Positions 16,545 through 25,070 of a stretch of 64,000 bases of DNA are shown in pieces; position 1 is the stretch's first letter, and each line of letters opens with the position of its first letter. Position numbers and translations under genes: made by a program. Source of the stretch: Melittangium boletus DSM 14713 (GTDB lineage: Bacteria; Myxococcota; Myxococcia; Myxococcales; Myxococcaceae); assembly GCF_002305855.1 (NCBI RefSeq), contig NZ_CP022163.1, positions 5,580,292 to 5,644,291 of the forward strand, in the 5' to 3' direction. The notes beneath the pieces are model-generated. The model saw nothing but the letters and a program-made list of their open reading frames with translations, searched no databases and was not told where the DNA came from.

Positions 16545-17945
16545 TCAGAAGAAGATGGGAACCCGGTCGAAGCCGCGCAGGCTCGTGGCGGCCAGGCGCA
16601 GCTCCCCGGCCGGTACCGCGAGCCTCATCTTCGGGTAGCGCCGGAACAGGGTCTCGAAGGCGAGCTGCGCTTCCATGCGTGCCAGGGGAGCGCCGATGCA
16701 GACATGGATGCCCTTGCCGAAGGCGATGTTGCGGTGGGCCTCTGGACGGGTGATGTCGAACACATCGGGGTTGGGGAACCGCTCGGGATCCCGGTTCGCC
16801 GAGGCGAGTCCGACGGTCAGCTTCTCTCCCTGGGCGATGGGACAACCCGCCAGCTCCATGTCTTTCAACACGATGCGCGGCGTTCCCATGTAGTCGACCG
16901 GCCCCCAGTAGCGCAGCGTCTCCTCGACCGCGCCCTTGACCAGGGAGGGATCGGCGAGCAGGCGCTCGAGCTGTTCTGGGTGGGTGAGCAGGGCCACCAC
17001 GCCGCTGCCGATCAGGTTCACCGTGGTCACGTGCCCGGCGAAGAAGAGGATGAACACCATGGACATCATCTCCTGGGGGCTGAGCTTGTCGCCGTCCTCC
17101 TGGAAGTGAGCCATCTGGCTGATCATGTCCTCGCCGGGAGCGCGCCGTTTGCGCTCGAACAAACCCTCCAGGTAGCGAATGAACTCGCGCAGCACGCCCC
17201 GCCGCTGCTCGTCTCCAATGGATGGCCCCTCGGCGGACAGGAGGTTTTCCGCCCAGGTGTGGACCTGAGCGCGATCCTCCTCGGGAATGCCGAGCATGTC
17301 GCTGATGACCGCGATGGGCATGGGGTAGGCGAACGCCGGGAGCAGATCCATCCGGCGCTCCGGCGCGGATTCTCCCCGTGCGGCGGCCTCGCTCTCGGCC
17401 TGATCGAGCAGGCGATCGATGATGCGCTGGATGCGCGGCCGAAGTGTTTCCATGGCGCGCGCGGTGAAGTTGGGCTGGACGAGCTTGCGCAGCCGCGTGT
17501 GATCCGGTGGATCGAGCATCAAGAGGCTGTAGGCGATGGGCTTCAGCTCCTCTGGCATGAAAGGCAGCTGCGCGCGTTGCTCCGGGGTCATCGTGGAGCG
17601 GAAGTCGGAGGAGAGGCGATCATCGAGCAGCGCCTCCACGGCTTCGTCGTAGCGGGTGACGAAGTACCGCTCGCTGCCGGGCTCTCCCTTGGCCGTGCGC
17701 GGCTTGTCCCCGTCGGGAAGGAGATCGTCCGAGAAGCCTCGGCCAAACGAGGCGCGCACGACGGGCCCCTGCTTGCGCATGCGCTCATAGGCCTCGTGGG
17801 CAACGGCCAGGAACGCGGGGTCCTCACGGTCGAGGCGCACGGAGCCCGCGTGAGGCACCTCCCTCGACGCCTTCATGGGGCACACGCCCACCGGGCTCGT
17901 TCCGCTCTCCTCCGTCCGCTTCTCGTCCATCGGATTCATCGCCAT
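16545..17945 (-). CDS. Cytochrome P450
   Basis: 466-aa soluble bacterial P450. ExxR motif is EETLR, the PERF-like segment is DPERFPNPDVFD and the heme-binding loop FGKGIHVCIG supplies Cys416. The I-helix reads FAGHVTT: the Thr is kept but the usual acid (Asp/Glu) before it is Val, a position that normally helps proton delivery for oxygen activation. Strong Shine-Dalgarno AGGAGG upstream of ATG 17945. No ferredoxin or reductase gene is adjacent, so redox partners must come from elsewhere. Substrate unknown; secondary-metabolite or fatty-acid oxidation is typical of such enzymes in myxobacteria. Confidence 0.93.
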   Translation of the reverse strand: MAMNPMDEKRTEESGTSPVGVCPMKASREVPHAGSVRLDREDPAFLAVAHEAYERMRKQGPVVRASFGRGFSDDLLPDGDKPRTAKGEPGSERYFVTRYDEAVEALLDDRLSSDFRSTMTPEQRAQLPFMPEELKPIAYSLLMLDPPDHTRLRKLVQPNFTARAMETLRPRIQRIIDRLLDQAESEAAARGESAPERRMDLLPAFAYPMPIAVISDMLGIPEEDRAQVHTWAENLLSAEGPSIGDEQRRGVLREFIRYLEGLFERKRRAPGEDMISQMAHFQEDGDKLSPQEMMSMVFILFFAGHVTTVNLIGSGVVALLTHPEQLERLLADPSLVKGAVEETLRYWGPVDYMGTPRIVLKDMELAGCPIAQGEKLTVGLASANRDPERFPNPDVFDITRPEAHRNIAFGKGIHVCIGAPLARMEAQLAFETLFRRYPKMRLAVPAGELRLAATSLRGFDRVPIFF

Positions 17946-18061
17946 CGCGTTCCTCCTGTGCTCAGGGGTGGAAATGGTTTTCCAGGCAAACCATATGTGA
18001 AGGAAACGATTGTGACAAACAGAGGGTGTTCAGGGCCGGACAGCCCGGTGGGGAAGACGCC

Positions 18062-19051
18062 TCAGCGCCGGGGGTCGAGCGCGAGGGCGACCATCGTCTC
18101 GGTGAGGTCGCTCGGGAAGTAGTTGGCGAAGCCCGGCAGGCCGGTGAGGGCGGCCTCGGCGTGATCCATGTCCTCGAGCCGCACCACGCGCGAGCCGGGG
18201 ATCTCCGCGTCGAGCGCGGCCACGAGTCCGTCACAGCCCCAGCCGTAGCGCTCCTGGACATAGGCGCACAGGGGCCGGAGCAGCGAGCGCCGTGACAGCC
18301 GCGACGTGGCCAGCGATACCGTGGGGATGTCCAGGGGGTAGGGGTGCTGGCGCACGAACTCCTGGCGCCGCGTGTACGACAGGTCCTCCACCGAGTCCGG
18401 GTCGCCCTGGAAGAGGGAGGGGAAGGCCAGGTCCACCAACCGCCGGAGCGCGGGCGTGGACACCAGGTCATGGGCGATGACCGAGCCGCCATAGGGCGCC
18501 TGGAGCGTCACCACCGCGCGCACGACGCCGCGCAGCTCCGGGTGGAGCGCGAGCGCGCTCAGGGCCTCCACGCCCCCCTTGCTGTGTCCCACCAGCACCA
18601 CCGAGCGGCGGAAGTGCTGGGCGTCCAGCAGGGCCTCGCGCACCACCGCCACGTTGTCCAGGAGCCGCCCCTCGGTGTCCACCGCCACCTCGCGCGTCTC
18701 CAGTCCCCGCTGCTCCAGGCGGCGCTGGTTGTCCTCCAGGTAGCCGGGCAGCTCATCGCCCAACATGCCCTTCACCAGCAGGTACTGGTGGCGCCGGGCC
18801 TCGTCCGGCAGCACCGCCTCGTTGTCGCGCACGCGCGCGTACACCTCGCGGAAGCGCGGGGTGATGTCCGTGGGCGGAGCCGTCTCGGCCTTGAACCACC
18901 CCGCGAGCCCCGTGCTCCCCGGCGTGTCGTGTCCGGCCTCGGGCAGGGCGCGCAGGGACTGGAGCATCCGCGCCACCGCGCTCGGGGCCGAGGGGGTGGA
19001 CGCCGGAGCCGGAGGGGGCGGGGAGGTGGGGAGGAGATCCTTCTGGGCCAT
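18062..19051 (-). CDS. Alpha/beta hydrolase
   Basis: 329 aa, cytoplasmic. After a Pro/Ala/Ser-rich disordered N-terminus (about 1-28) the core shows LLVKGMLGDELPGYL, then the nucleophile elbow VGHSKGG with Ser157, and a late EDMDHAEA segment that could supply Asp and His. The GHSKGG form resembles lipases and esterases acting on hydrophobic esters. It is divergent from the polyamine operon, with about 100 bp between the coding starts. No specific substrate can be assigned. Confidence 0.8.
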   Translation of the reverse strand: MAQKDLLPTSPPPPAPASTPSAPSAVARMLQSLRALPEAGHDTPGSTGLAGWFKAETAPPTDITPRFREVYARVRDNEAVLPDEARRHQYLLVKGMLGDELPGYLEDNQRRLEQRGLETREVAVDTEGRLLDNVAVVREALLDAQHFRRSVVLVGHSKGGVEALSALALHPELRGVVRAVVTLQAPYGGSVIAHDLVSTPALRRLVDLAFPSLFQGDPDSVEDLSYTRRQEFVRQHPYPLDIPTVSLATSRLSRRSLLRPLCAYVQERYGWGCDGLVAALDAEIPGSRVVRLEDMDHAEAALTGLPGFANYFPSDLTETMVALALDPRR

Positions 19052-19152
19052 GCGTCCCGGGAGCCTAGCAGGGCCCGTCCCCTCCTTTCTCGGGGTGGGT
19101 CCGGCGGGGCGGCTCGTGGTAGAAGGTGGGCGTTTCCCAGGGAGGCAGGATC

Positions 19153-19503
19153 CTGACGACCGGACAGGAATGGCTGGTGGATGTGAGCGGGTGCGCGGCG
19201 GAGCGTCTCAAGGACGCGCGCGTGCTGGCGGCCTTGTTCGAGGAACTCGTCGTGGTGCTGGACCTGAGGGTCATTGGCCAGCCGCAGTGGCATGTCTTCC
19301 CGGAGCCGGGAGGGGTCACGGGGCTCGCGCTGCTGGCGGAGAGCCATCTGGCCGTCCATACCTTTCCCGAGCACGGTTTCGCCGCGCTCAATGTCTATTG
19401 TTGCCGGGTGCGTGCGCGTCCGGATTTCGAGTCGCTGCTGGCGCGGCACCTGGGCGCGGCCTCCTGCCGTGTGCGGGAGTTGCCGCGGGGGGTGGAGGCG
19501 TGA
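19153..19503 (+). CDS. speD: S-adenosylmethionine decarboxylase proenzyme
   Basis: Makes decarboxylated AdoMet, the aminopropyl donor for spermidine. The signature ESHLAVHTFPEHGFAALNVY matches the short prokaryotic class. Counting from the preferred start, Ser64 would become the pyruvoyl group after self-cleavage, and His69 and Cys84 occupy the positions (+5, +20) of the known processing and proton-donor residues of the Thermotoga enzyme. The preferred start is CTG 19153, with GGAGG seven bases upstream and a family-like N-terminus (TTGQEWLVDVSGC); GTG 19126 is in frame but lacks a spaced ribosome site. The stop overlaps the next start (GTGA). First gene of the polyamine/membrane operon. Confidence 0.9.
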   Translation: MTTGQEWLVDVSGCAAERLKDARVLAALFEELVVVLDLRVIGQPQWHVFPEPGGVTGLALLAESHLAVHTFPEHGFAALNVYCCRVRARPDFESLLARHLGAASCRVRELPRGVEA

Positions 19504-21404
19504 CGCAGGGGAATTGTCCCTCGTGTGGGGCGGCGGTGGAGTTCACCGCGGGCTCGGCGCAGGTGCTGGTGTGCGGCCATTGCCAGACGGTGGTGGCCAA
19601 GAAGGGCCTGGACCTGGAGGCGCACGGGAAGATCGGCGCCATCGTGGACACCTACTCGCCCCTGCGGCTTCACGTGGAGGGCCGCGTGGACGGCGAGGGC
19701 TACCGGGTGGTGGGCCACCTGCAGAAGGACCACGGCGAGGGCCTCTGGGACGAGTGGTACGTGGAGTTCGACAGCGGGCGCACCGCGTGGCTGTCCGAGG
19801 CGGAAGGCGCCTGGTACCTGCTGTTCGCCGAGGGCTCGGCGGCGGACCTGCAGCTCAAGGAACTCGTGCCCGGCCACCGTTTCCGGTTCAAGGAGTACCG
19901 GCTCCGGGAGCATCAGCTCGTCGTGGAGGAGCGGGGATATGGCCGGGTGGTGGCCGCCGAGGGCCAACTGCCCCAGGACCTGGACCCGAGCGTGGACAGC
20001 CACTACGTGGACGCCACGAGCGCGCGCGGCCTCTTCGTCACGCTCGACTTCGGCCAGTGGGGGAGCAATCCGGATATCTTCATGGGCCGGAAGCTCAAGC
20101 TCGAGGAGCTGGGCATTCCTCCGGACCAGCTCCGGCCGAAGGTGAAGAAGGTGGCGCTGCAGCAGGCGCGCTGCACCCAGTGCAACGGTCCACTGGAGCT
20201 GCGCGCGCCGGATCAAAGCAAGCGCGTGGCGTGTCCCTACTGCGGTGCGCTCTTGCATGTGCGCAAGGGCGGCTCGCTCGCCTTCCTCCAACTGCTGGAG
20301 AAGCCCGACCACCCCTTCCGCCTGTCCCTGGGCGCCAAGGGCATCCTGGATGACACCCCGTGGATCATCATCGGCATGATGGTGCGCTCGTGCACGGTGG
20401 AGGGGGTGCGCTATCCGTGGGACGAGTACCTGCTCTACAACCCGGAGCGGGGCTTCACCTGGCTGATGGACTCCAACGGGCACTGGGTATTCCTCACGCC
20501 GCTGGAAGCGGGCCTGGTGTCGGTGGCCCCGGGTGTCGCCGCGCACATGATGGGCAAGCGCTACCGGGCCTTCCAGCGCGTGACGGCCGTCACCGAGACC
20601 GTGCTGGGGGAGTTCTACTGGACGGTGACCGCGGGGGAGACCGCGACGACCGAGGAGTACGTGGCGCCGCCGCACTCGGTGAACGTGGAGGGCACCGGCA
20701 AGGAAGTGACGTACACGCGGGGCGAGTACCTGGCGCCGGAGGTGGTGCGCGAGGCCTTCAAGTTGAAGGAGCCGCTGCCGGAGCCCCAGGGCATCGCCCC
20801 GAGCCAGCCCAATCCCCACCCGAGTCCGGCCACGTGGTCCTGGGCGCTCGTATGGGGAGCCGTGCTGCTCGCCGTCTACCTCGGGGTGAACATCCTGGCC
20901 GCCAACGAGAAGGTGCTCGACAAGGTGGTGCGCCTGTCGCCGGACGCCCGCTCCGGCACGGCCACGGCCGTGTGGTTCAGCGAGCCCTTCGAGATCCGCA
21001 AGCGCGGCAACGTGCGCGTGGAGTTGAGCGCGGCGGTGAACAACGGCTGGTTCGGCCTGGAGGGCGAGCTGCTCAACCAGGAGAACGGCGAGGTGATCGG
21101 CTTCTACGAGGAGGTGGGCTTCTACTCGGGAAGTGACTCGGATGGCAGCTGGAGCGAGGGCAGCCAGAGCGAGACGGAGTTCCTGTCCTCGGTGTCGCCC
21201 GGGCGCTATGTGCTGCGCGCCCAGGCGAGCTTCGACCGCCGTCCCGACGCCTACCGGATCGGGCTCGTGAGCGATACGCCGCGCTTCCTGTGGTTCTTCT
21301 GGGGGCTGGTGCTGCTGGCCCTCGTGCCCGTGCTGTCGCTCTTCCGCGCCTCCAGTTTCGAGTCCGCGCGCTGGAGTGAGAGCAACCTGGGCTCGGACAG
21401 TTGA
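19500..21404 (+). CDS. DUF4178 domain protein with zinc ribbons and membrane anchor
   Basis: 634 aa from GTG 19500. It carries an N-terminal zinc ribbon (CPSCG near residue 6, CGHC near 26), a first DUF4178-type beta domain (about 40-215), a second zinc ribbon (CTQC and CPYCG), a second such domain (about 265-420), a membrane helix at about 447-470, a beta-rich extracytoplasmic domain and a C-terminal helix (FLWFFWGLVLLALVPVLSLF). DUF4178 proteins have no established activity. Their recurrent companions are DUF350 proteins, AdoMet decarboxylase and spermidine synthase-like enzymes, all present here in order. A scaffold or sensor for a polyamine-linked membrane process is an inference. Confidence 0.85.
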   Translation: MTQGNCPSCGAAVEFTAGSAQVLVCGHCQTVVAKKGLDLEAHGKIGAIVDTYSPLRLHVEGRVDGEGYRVVGHLQKDHGEGLWDEWYVEFDSGRTAWLSEAEGAWYLLFAEGSAADLQLKELVPGHRFRFKEYRLREHQLVVEERGYGRVVAAEGQLPQDLDPSVDSHYVDATSARGLFVTLDFGQWGSNPDIFMGRKLKLEELGIPPDQLRPKVKKVALQQARCTQCNGPLELRAPDQSKRVACPYCGALLHVRKGGSLAFLQLLEKPDHPFRLSLGAKGILDDTPWIIIGMMVRSCTVEGVRYPWDEYLLYNPERGFTWLMDSNGHWVFLTPLEAGLVSVAPGVAAHMMGKRYRAFQRVTAVTETVLGEFYWTVTAGETATTEEYVAPPHSVNVEGTGKEVTYTRGEYLAPEVVREAFKLKEPLPEPQGIAPSQPNPHPSPATWSWALVWGAVLLAVYLGVNILAANEKVLDKVVRLSPDARSGTATAVWFSEPFEIRKRGNVRVELSAAVNNGWFGLEGELLNQENGEVIGFYEEVGFYSGSDSDGSWSEGSQSETEFLSSVSPGRYVLRAQASFDRRPDAYRIGLVSDTPRFLWFFWGLVLLALVPVLSLFRASSFESARWSESNLGSDS

Positions 21405-21416
21405 GGAGAGGGTGAG

Positions 21417-21581
21417 ATGAAGTATTTCGGAGGAGTCATCGTCGTGCTCTACGCCTGGATGGCCCTGACGGGCTGGGAGCCCTTCACCCGCGCGGAGAAG
21501 GGCAAGGCGGCGGCGAGGACGGGCGGGGGCGGTGGGGGAGTGGCGCGTTATCGCAGTGGAAGTTTCATGGGAGGGAAGTGA
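21417..21581 (+). CDS. 54-aa membrane microprotein in polyamine operon
   Basis: ATG 21417 sits 12 bp after the DUF4178 stop, with a Shine-Dalgarno-like GAGGAGAGGG upstream. The product starts MKYFGGVIVVLYAWMALTGW, one probable membrane helix, followed by a short charged stretch, a Gly-rich run and a basic tail ending FMGGK. Its TGA overlaps the ATG of the DUF350 gene (TGATG), so it is translated in series with true operon members, which argues for a real gene despite its size. No family recognised. Confidence 0.68.
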   Translation: MKYFGGVIVVLYAWMALTGWEPFTRAEKGKAAARTGGGGGGVARYRSGSFMGGK

Positions 21582-21814
21582 TGCCGATGGGTGTGCTGGC
21601 CGTGGTGGTGAACCTGGACAACCTGTTGGCGAGCCTCGTGTACTCGCTGGTGGGGCTGGCGGTGTTCGTGGCGGGCCTGTTCGTGTTCCGGCTCATCATG
21701 CCGTTCGACGTGCACAAGGAGATCGAGGTCGATCAGAACACGGCGCTCGGCATCGTGATGGGCTCCTTCATCATTGGTCTGGCCATCATCGTGGCCGCGG
21801 CCATCTCGGGCTGA
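21581..21814 (+). CDS. DUF350 family membrane protein
   Basis: 77 aa, two membrane helices: LLASLVYSLVGLAVFVAGLF and ALGIVMGSFIIGLAIIVAAA, joined by the polar segment RLIMPFDVHKEIEVDQN. This is the single-unit form of DUF350 (YjfL-like) proteins. Family members are small inner-membrane proteins of unknown activity that co-occur with ATP-grasp or polyamine genes. ATG 21581 overlaps the previous stop and has GGGAGGGAAG upstream; GTG 21578 is the alternative start. Confidence 0.88.
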   Translation: MPMGVLAVVVNLDNLLASLVYSLVGLAVFVAGLFVFRLIMPFDVHKEIEVDQNTALGIVMGSFIIGLAIIVAAAISG

Positions 21815-21838
21815 CGCCCCCGCGGCGCCGTTGTCACC

Positions 21839-23335
21839 GTGAACAAGAAACTCCTCTTCGTCACCGTCCTCGTCATCGCCACGTGCGGGCTCATCTACGA
21901 GCTCATCGTCGGGGCACTCGCGAGCTACCTGCTCGGCGACTCCATCACCCAGTTCTCCACGGTGATTGGCTGCTACCTGTTCGCCATGGGCATTGGCAGC
22001 TGGTTGTCGCGCTTCGTCGAGCGGGGGCTCGCCCAGCGCTTCGTGGAGGTGGAGCTGGCGGTGGCGCTGGTGGGGGGCTGTTGCGCGCCGATGCTCTTCC
22101 TCACCTTCGCGCTCACGGATGTCTTCCGGGTGATGCTCTATGGCAGCGTGTTGCTCATTGGCACCCTGGTGGGGCTGGAGATTCCCCTCCTCCTGCGCCT
22201 GCTCAAGGATCAGCTCCAGTTCAAGGATCTGGTCAGCCAGGTGCTGACGTTCGACTACCTGGGTGCCCTGGCGGCGAGCATCAGCTTCCCGCTCCTGTTC
22301 GTGCCGAGGTTGGGGCTGGTGCGCACCTCGCTGCTCTTCGGGTTGCTCAACGCGCTGGTGGGTTTGTGGAGCACGTGGCTGCTCGCGCCGGTGCTCGCCC
22401 ACCCGGGCCGGCTGCGCGTCAAGGCGGTGCTGCTCAGCCTCTTCCTGGTGGGAGGGCTGGTGTGGGGCGACCGGCTGAGCGACTACTCCGAGGAGCACCT
22501 GTTCTCCGACGAGGTGGTGCACGCCACGAACTCGCCCTACCAGCGCATCGTCCTCACGCGGGGCAAGCGGGGCTTCTCGCTCTATCTCAATGGCAACCTG
22601 CAGTTCGTCAGCGCGGACGAGTACCGCTACCACGAGGCGCTGGTGCATCCCGCCCTGACGCGCGCCGGGAAGGTGGAGCGGGTGCTGGTGCTCGGGGGTG
22701 GAGACGGGCTCGCGGCCCGGGAAATCCTCAAGTACCCCGAGGTGAAGAACCTCACGCTCGTGGAGTTGGATCCGGCGATGACGGGGCTCGCCTCGCGCTG
22801 GGCCGAGCTGGCGGACCTCAACGGCCACGCCCTGGAGGACGCGCGCATGCACGTGCTCAACACGGACGCGATGCAGTTCCTTCGCGAGCGCACCGACTCC
22901 TGGGACGTCATCGTGGTGGACTTCCCGGATCCCAACAACTTCGCGCTGGGCAAGCTCTACACCACGGGCTTCTACCGGCTGCTCAAGCGGCGCCTGGCGC
23001 CGGACGGAGTGGCCGTCATCCAAAGCACCTCGCCGCTCTATGCCCGGCGCTCCTTCTGGTGCGTGAACACCACGCTCCAGGCGGCGGGCTTCTGGACGAG
23101 CCCCTACCATGCGCTGGTGCCTTCCTTTGGCGAGTGGGGCTATGTGCTGGTGGCCCATGAGGCCGTGAGCCCCCGCCGCCCCCTGGTCGAGGGACTGCGC
23201 TTCCTCTCCGAGGACACGCTCGATTCGCTCTTCCTGTTCCCCTCGGACATGGGCCCGCTGCCGGCGGAGGTGAACCGGCTGAACAACCAGGTGCTCGTGC
23301 ACTACTACGAGGAGGAGTGGCGGCGGTGGAACTGA
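21839..23335 (+). CDS. Membrane-bound spermidine synthase-like enzyme
   Basis: 498 aa. The N-terminal half (about 1-205) has six to seven membrane helices. The C-terminal half is an aminopropyltransferase-type Rossmann fold with LVLGGGDG (283-290), LVELDPAM (307-314) and the catalytic-loop equivalent VDFPDPNN (360-367), as in the COG4262 group of membrane-fused spermidine synthases. With SpeD in the same operon it should use decarboxylated AdoMet to transfer aminopropyl groups, perhaps to a substrate in or near the membrane rather than free putrescine (inference). GTG start at 21839. Its end overlaps the oxidoreductase gene by 10 bp. Confidence 0.88.
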   Translation: MNKKLLFVTVLVIATCGLIYELIVGALASYLLGDSITQFSTVIGCYLFAMGIGSWLSRFVERGLAQRFVEVELAVALVGGCCAPMLFLTFALTDVFRVMLYGSVLLIGTLVGLEIPLLLRLLKDQLQFKDLVSQVLTFDYLGALAASISFPLLFVPRLGLVRTSLLFGLLNALVGLWSTWLLAPVLAHPGRLRVKAVLLSLFLVGGLVWGDRLSDYSEEHLFSDEVVHATNSPYQRIVLTRGKRGFSLYLNGNLQFVSADEYRYHEALVHPALTRAGKVERVLVLGGGDGLAAREILKYPEVKNLTLVELDPAMTGLASRWAELADLNGHALEDARMHVLNTDAMQFLRERTDSWDVIVVDFPDPNNFALGKLYTTGFYRLLKRRLAPDGVAVIQSTSPLYARRSFWCVNTTLQAAGFWTSPYHALVPSFGEWGYVLVAHEAVSPRRPLVEGLRFLSEDTLDSLFLFPSDMGPLPAEVNRLNNQVLVHYYEEEWRRWN

Positions 23336-24960
23336 AGCGGCGGGAGCTCATCGCCGCGTTCCTGGGCTCGGCGGTGGCGGCGAGCGCGTGCCGGAAGCGG
23401 CCCCCTCGCGCGCCCGTGCCCGGCGGCCTGGTGGATCGGGTGGTGGACGAGGGGCACCGGCTCCGGGGCGGTGGGTTGCCGCGCACGGCGGAGGCCCAGC
23501 CCGTGGACGTGCTGGTGGTGGGCGCGGGCGCGGCGGGCCTGAGCGCGGCGTGGCGCCTGGCGGCCGCGGGCGTGAAGGATGTGCGCGTGCTGGAGTTGGA
23601 CACGGAGCCGGGAGGGACGGCGCGCTCGGGGAAGAACGCGGTGTCCGCCTATCCGTGGGGGGCCCACTACCTGCCCGCGCCCATCGAGGACAAGGGGCCG
23701 GTGATGCGGCTGCTGCGCGAGATGGGCGCGGTGACGGGCGTGGACGACGGGGGCCAGCCCCTCTTCGACGAGGAGCTGCTCGTGCGCGAGCCCGAGGAAC
23801 GGCTCTTCTACCGGGGCGAGTGGTACGAGGGCCTGTACCTGCGCGCGGGGGCGAGCGAGCAGGACGTGGCCGAGCTGGAGCGTTTCGAGGCGCGGATGAA
23901 CGCCTTCGCGGCGGCGCGGGACGGCCGGGGGCGCAAGGCCTTCGCGGTGCCCACGGCGCTCTCCAGCGACGACGCCGAGTGGACGGCGTTGGACAAGCTC
24001 ACCATGGCGCGGTGGATGGAGGCGGAGGGGTTCCGCTCGCCGCGGCTGCGCTGGCTCGTGGACTACGCGTGCCGGGACGACTACGGCACCACGGCCGAGG
24101 GCGTGTCGGCGTGGGCGGGCATCTGGTACTTCGCCGCGCGGCAGAACGGGCAGGGGGAGCGCAGCGAGGGCTTCCTGAGCTGGTCCGAGGGCAATGGACG
24201 CCTGGTGCGGCAGCTCGTGTCCTCGCTGCCAGCGGGCCAGGTGGAGCCGGGCGTGCTGGTGCACTCGGTGGAGCCGGGCGAGGGGGGTTGCCGGGTGGAC
24301 GCGGTGGAGGCGGGCACGGGCCGGCCCCGGGCGTACCGGGCGCGGCAGGTGGTGCTGGCGTGTCCCCGCTTCGTGGCCGCCCAGGTGGTGGTGCCCTGGC
24401 GGCAGCGGCGTCCCGAGTGGATGGGCGCCTTCCAGTACGGCCCCTGGGTGGTGGCCAACCTGACGCTGTCGGAGGCGCCCGCCTCGTATGGCTTCCCGTT
24501 GGCCTGGGACAACGTCTTCTACGAGAGCCGCAGCCTGGGTTACGTGGTGGCCACCCACCAGCGCCTGCTCCAGGATGAGCGCGGGCCCACGGTGCTCACC
24601 TGGTACCTGCCGATGGCGGGCCTGGACGTGAAGGCCGAGCGCCAGAAGGTGCTCTCCGCGGACTACGGCGAGTGGGAGGGGTTGGTGATGGCGGACCTCA
24701 TGGCGGGGCACCCGGGCATCGCCGCGATCGCCCAGCGTCTGGAGGTGATGCGCTGGGGCCACGCCATGGTGCGGCCCACCCCGGGCCTGCTCTGGGGCCC
24801 GGAGCGCCAGGCGGCCCAGGAGAGCCTGGGCGAATCCCTGCACTTCGCGCACTCGGACCTGGGAGGCCTCGGGCTCTTCGAGGAAGCCAACTGGTTTGGT
24901 GTGAAGGCGGCGGAGCGGGCCTTGAAGGGCCTGGGCCGCACCGTCCCGAGCTGGCTCTGA
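23326..24960 (+). CDS. Tat-type FAD-dependent oxidoreductase (amine-oxidase-like)
   Basis: 544 aa. The N-terminus MELKRRELIAAF, continuing to SAVAASAC, has paired arginines and a lipobox-like Cys, suggesting Tat export of a folded lipoprotein. An FAD-binding beta-alpha-beta unit VVGAGAAGLSAAWRL follows at about residue 63, then a flavin-contacting GGTARSGKN segment, a general design like flavin amine oxidases. GTG 23326 is preferred since GGAGGAG lies nine bases upstream; GTG 23317 is possible. Being last in a polyamine operon, it could oxidise a polyamine or polyamine conjugate outside the cytoplasm. That is inference: FAD proteins of this type act on many substrates. Confidence 0.82.
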   Translation: MELKRRELIAAFLGSAVAASACRKRPPRAPVPGGLVDRVVDEGHRLRGGGLPRTAEAQPVDVLVVGAGAAGLSAAWRLAAAGVKDVRVLELDTEPGGTARSGKNAVSAYPWGAHYLPAPIEDKGPVMRLLREMGAVTGVDDGGQPLFDEELLVREPEERLFYRGEWYEGLYLRAGASEQDVAELERFEARMNAFAAARDGRGRKAFAVPTALSSDDAEWTALDKLTMARWMEAEGFRSPRLRWLVDYACRDDYGTTAEGVSAWAGIWYFAARQNGQGERSEGFLSWSEGNGRLVRQLVSSLPAGQVEPGVLVHSVEPGEGGCRVDAVEAGTGRPRAYRARQVVLACPRFVAAQVVVPWRQRRPEWMGAFQYGPWVVANLTLSEAPASYGFPLAWDNVFYESRSLGYVVATHQRLLQDERGPTVLTWYLPMAGLDVKAERQKVLSADYGEWEGLVMADLMAGHPGIAAIAQRLEVMRWGHAMVRPTPGLLWGPERQAAQESLGESLHFAHSDLGGLGLFEEANWFGVKAAERALKGLGRTVPSWL

Positions 24961-24982
24961 ATACCCGCTGACGGAGCGCCAC

Positions 24983-25010
24983 CGGGAGCGTTCGGGGATG
25001 AACGTTCCCG
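24983..25010 (+). terminator. Hairpin at end of polyamine operon
   Basis: cgggagcgttc (24983-24993) and gaacgttcccg (25000-25010) form an 11-bp stem with a single G-T pair and a 6-nt loop, 22 bp after the oxidoreductase stop. It is strong for a terminator stem but lacks a T-run, so Rho may contribute. Confidence 0.5.
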
Positions 25011-25070
25011 CGTGACTGGCGGACGAGGACGCTCCTCCGTGCGCGGGCGGGTTCCTACCCCTGACGGGAC

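Noticed and set aside
16293..18122. Plus-strand frame of 609 codons across the P450 gene
   Set aside because: Mirror of P450 codons; the P450 has a strong ribosome site and all signature motifs on the minus strand.
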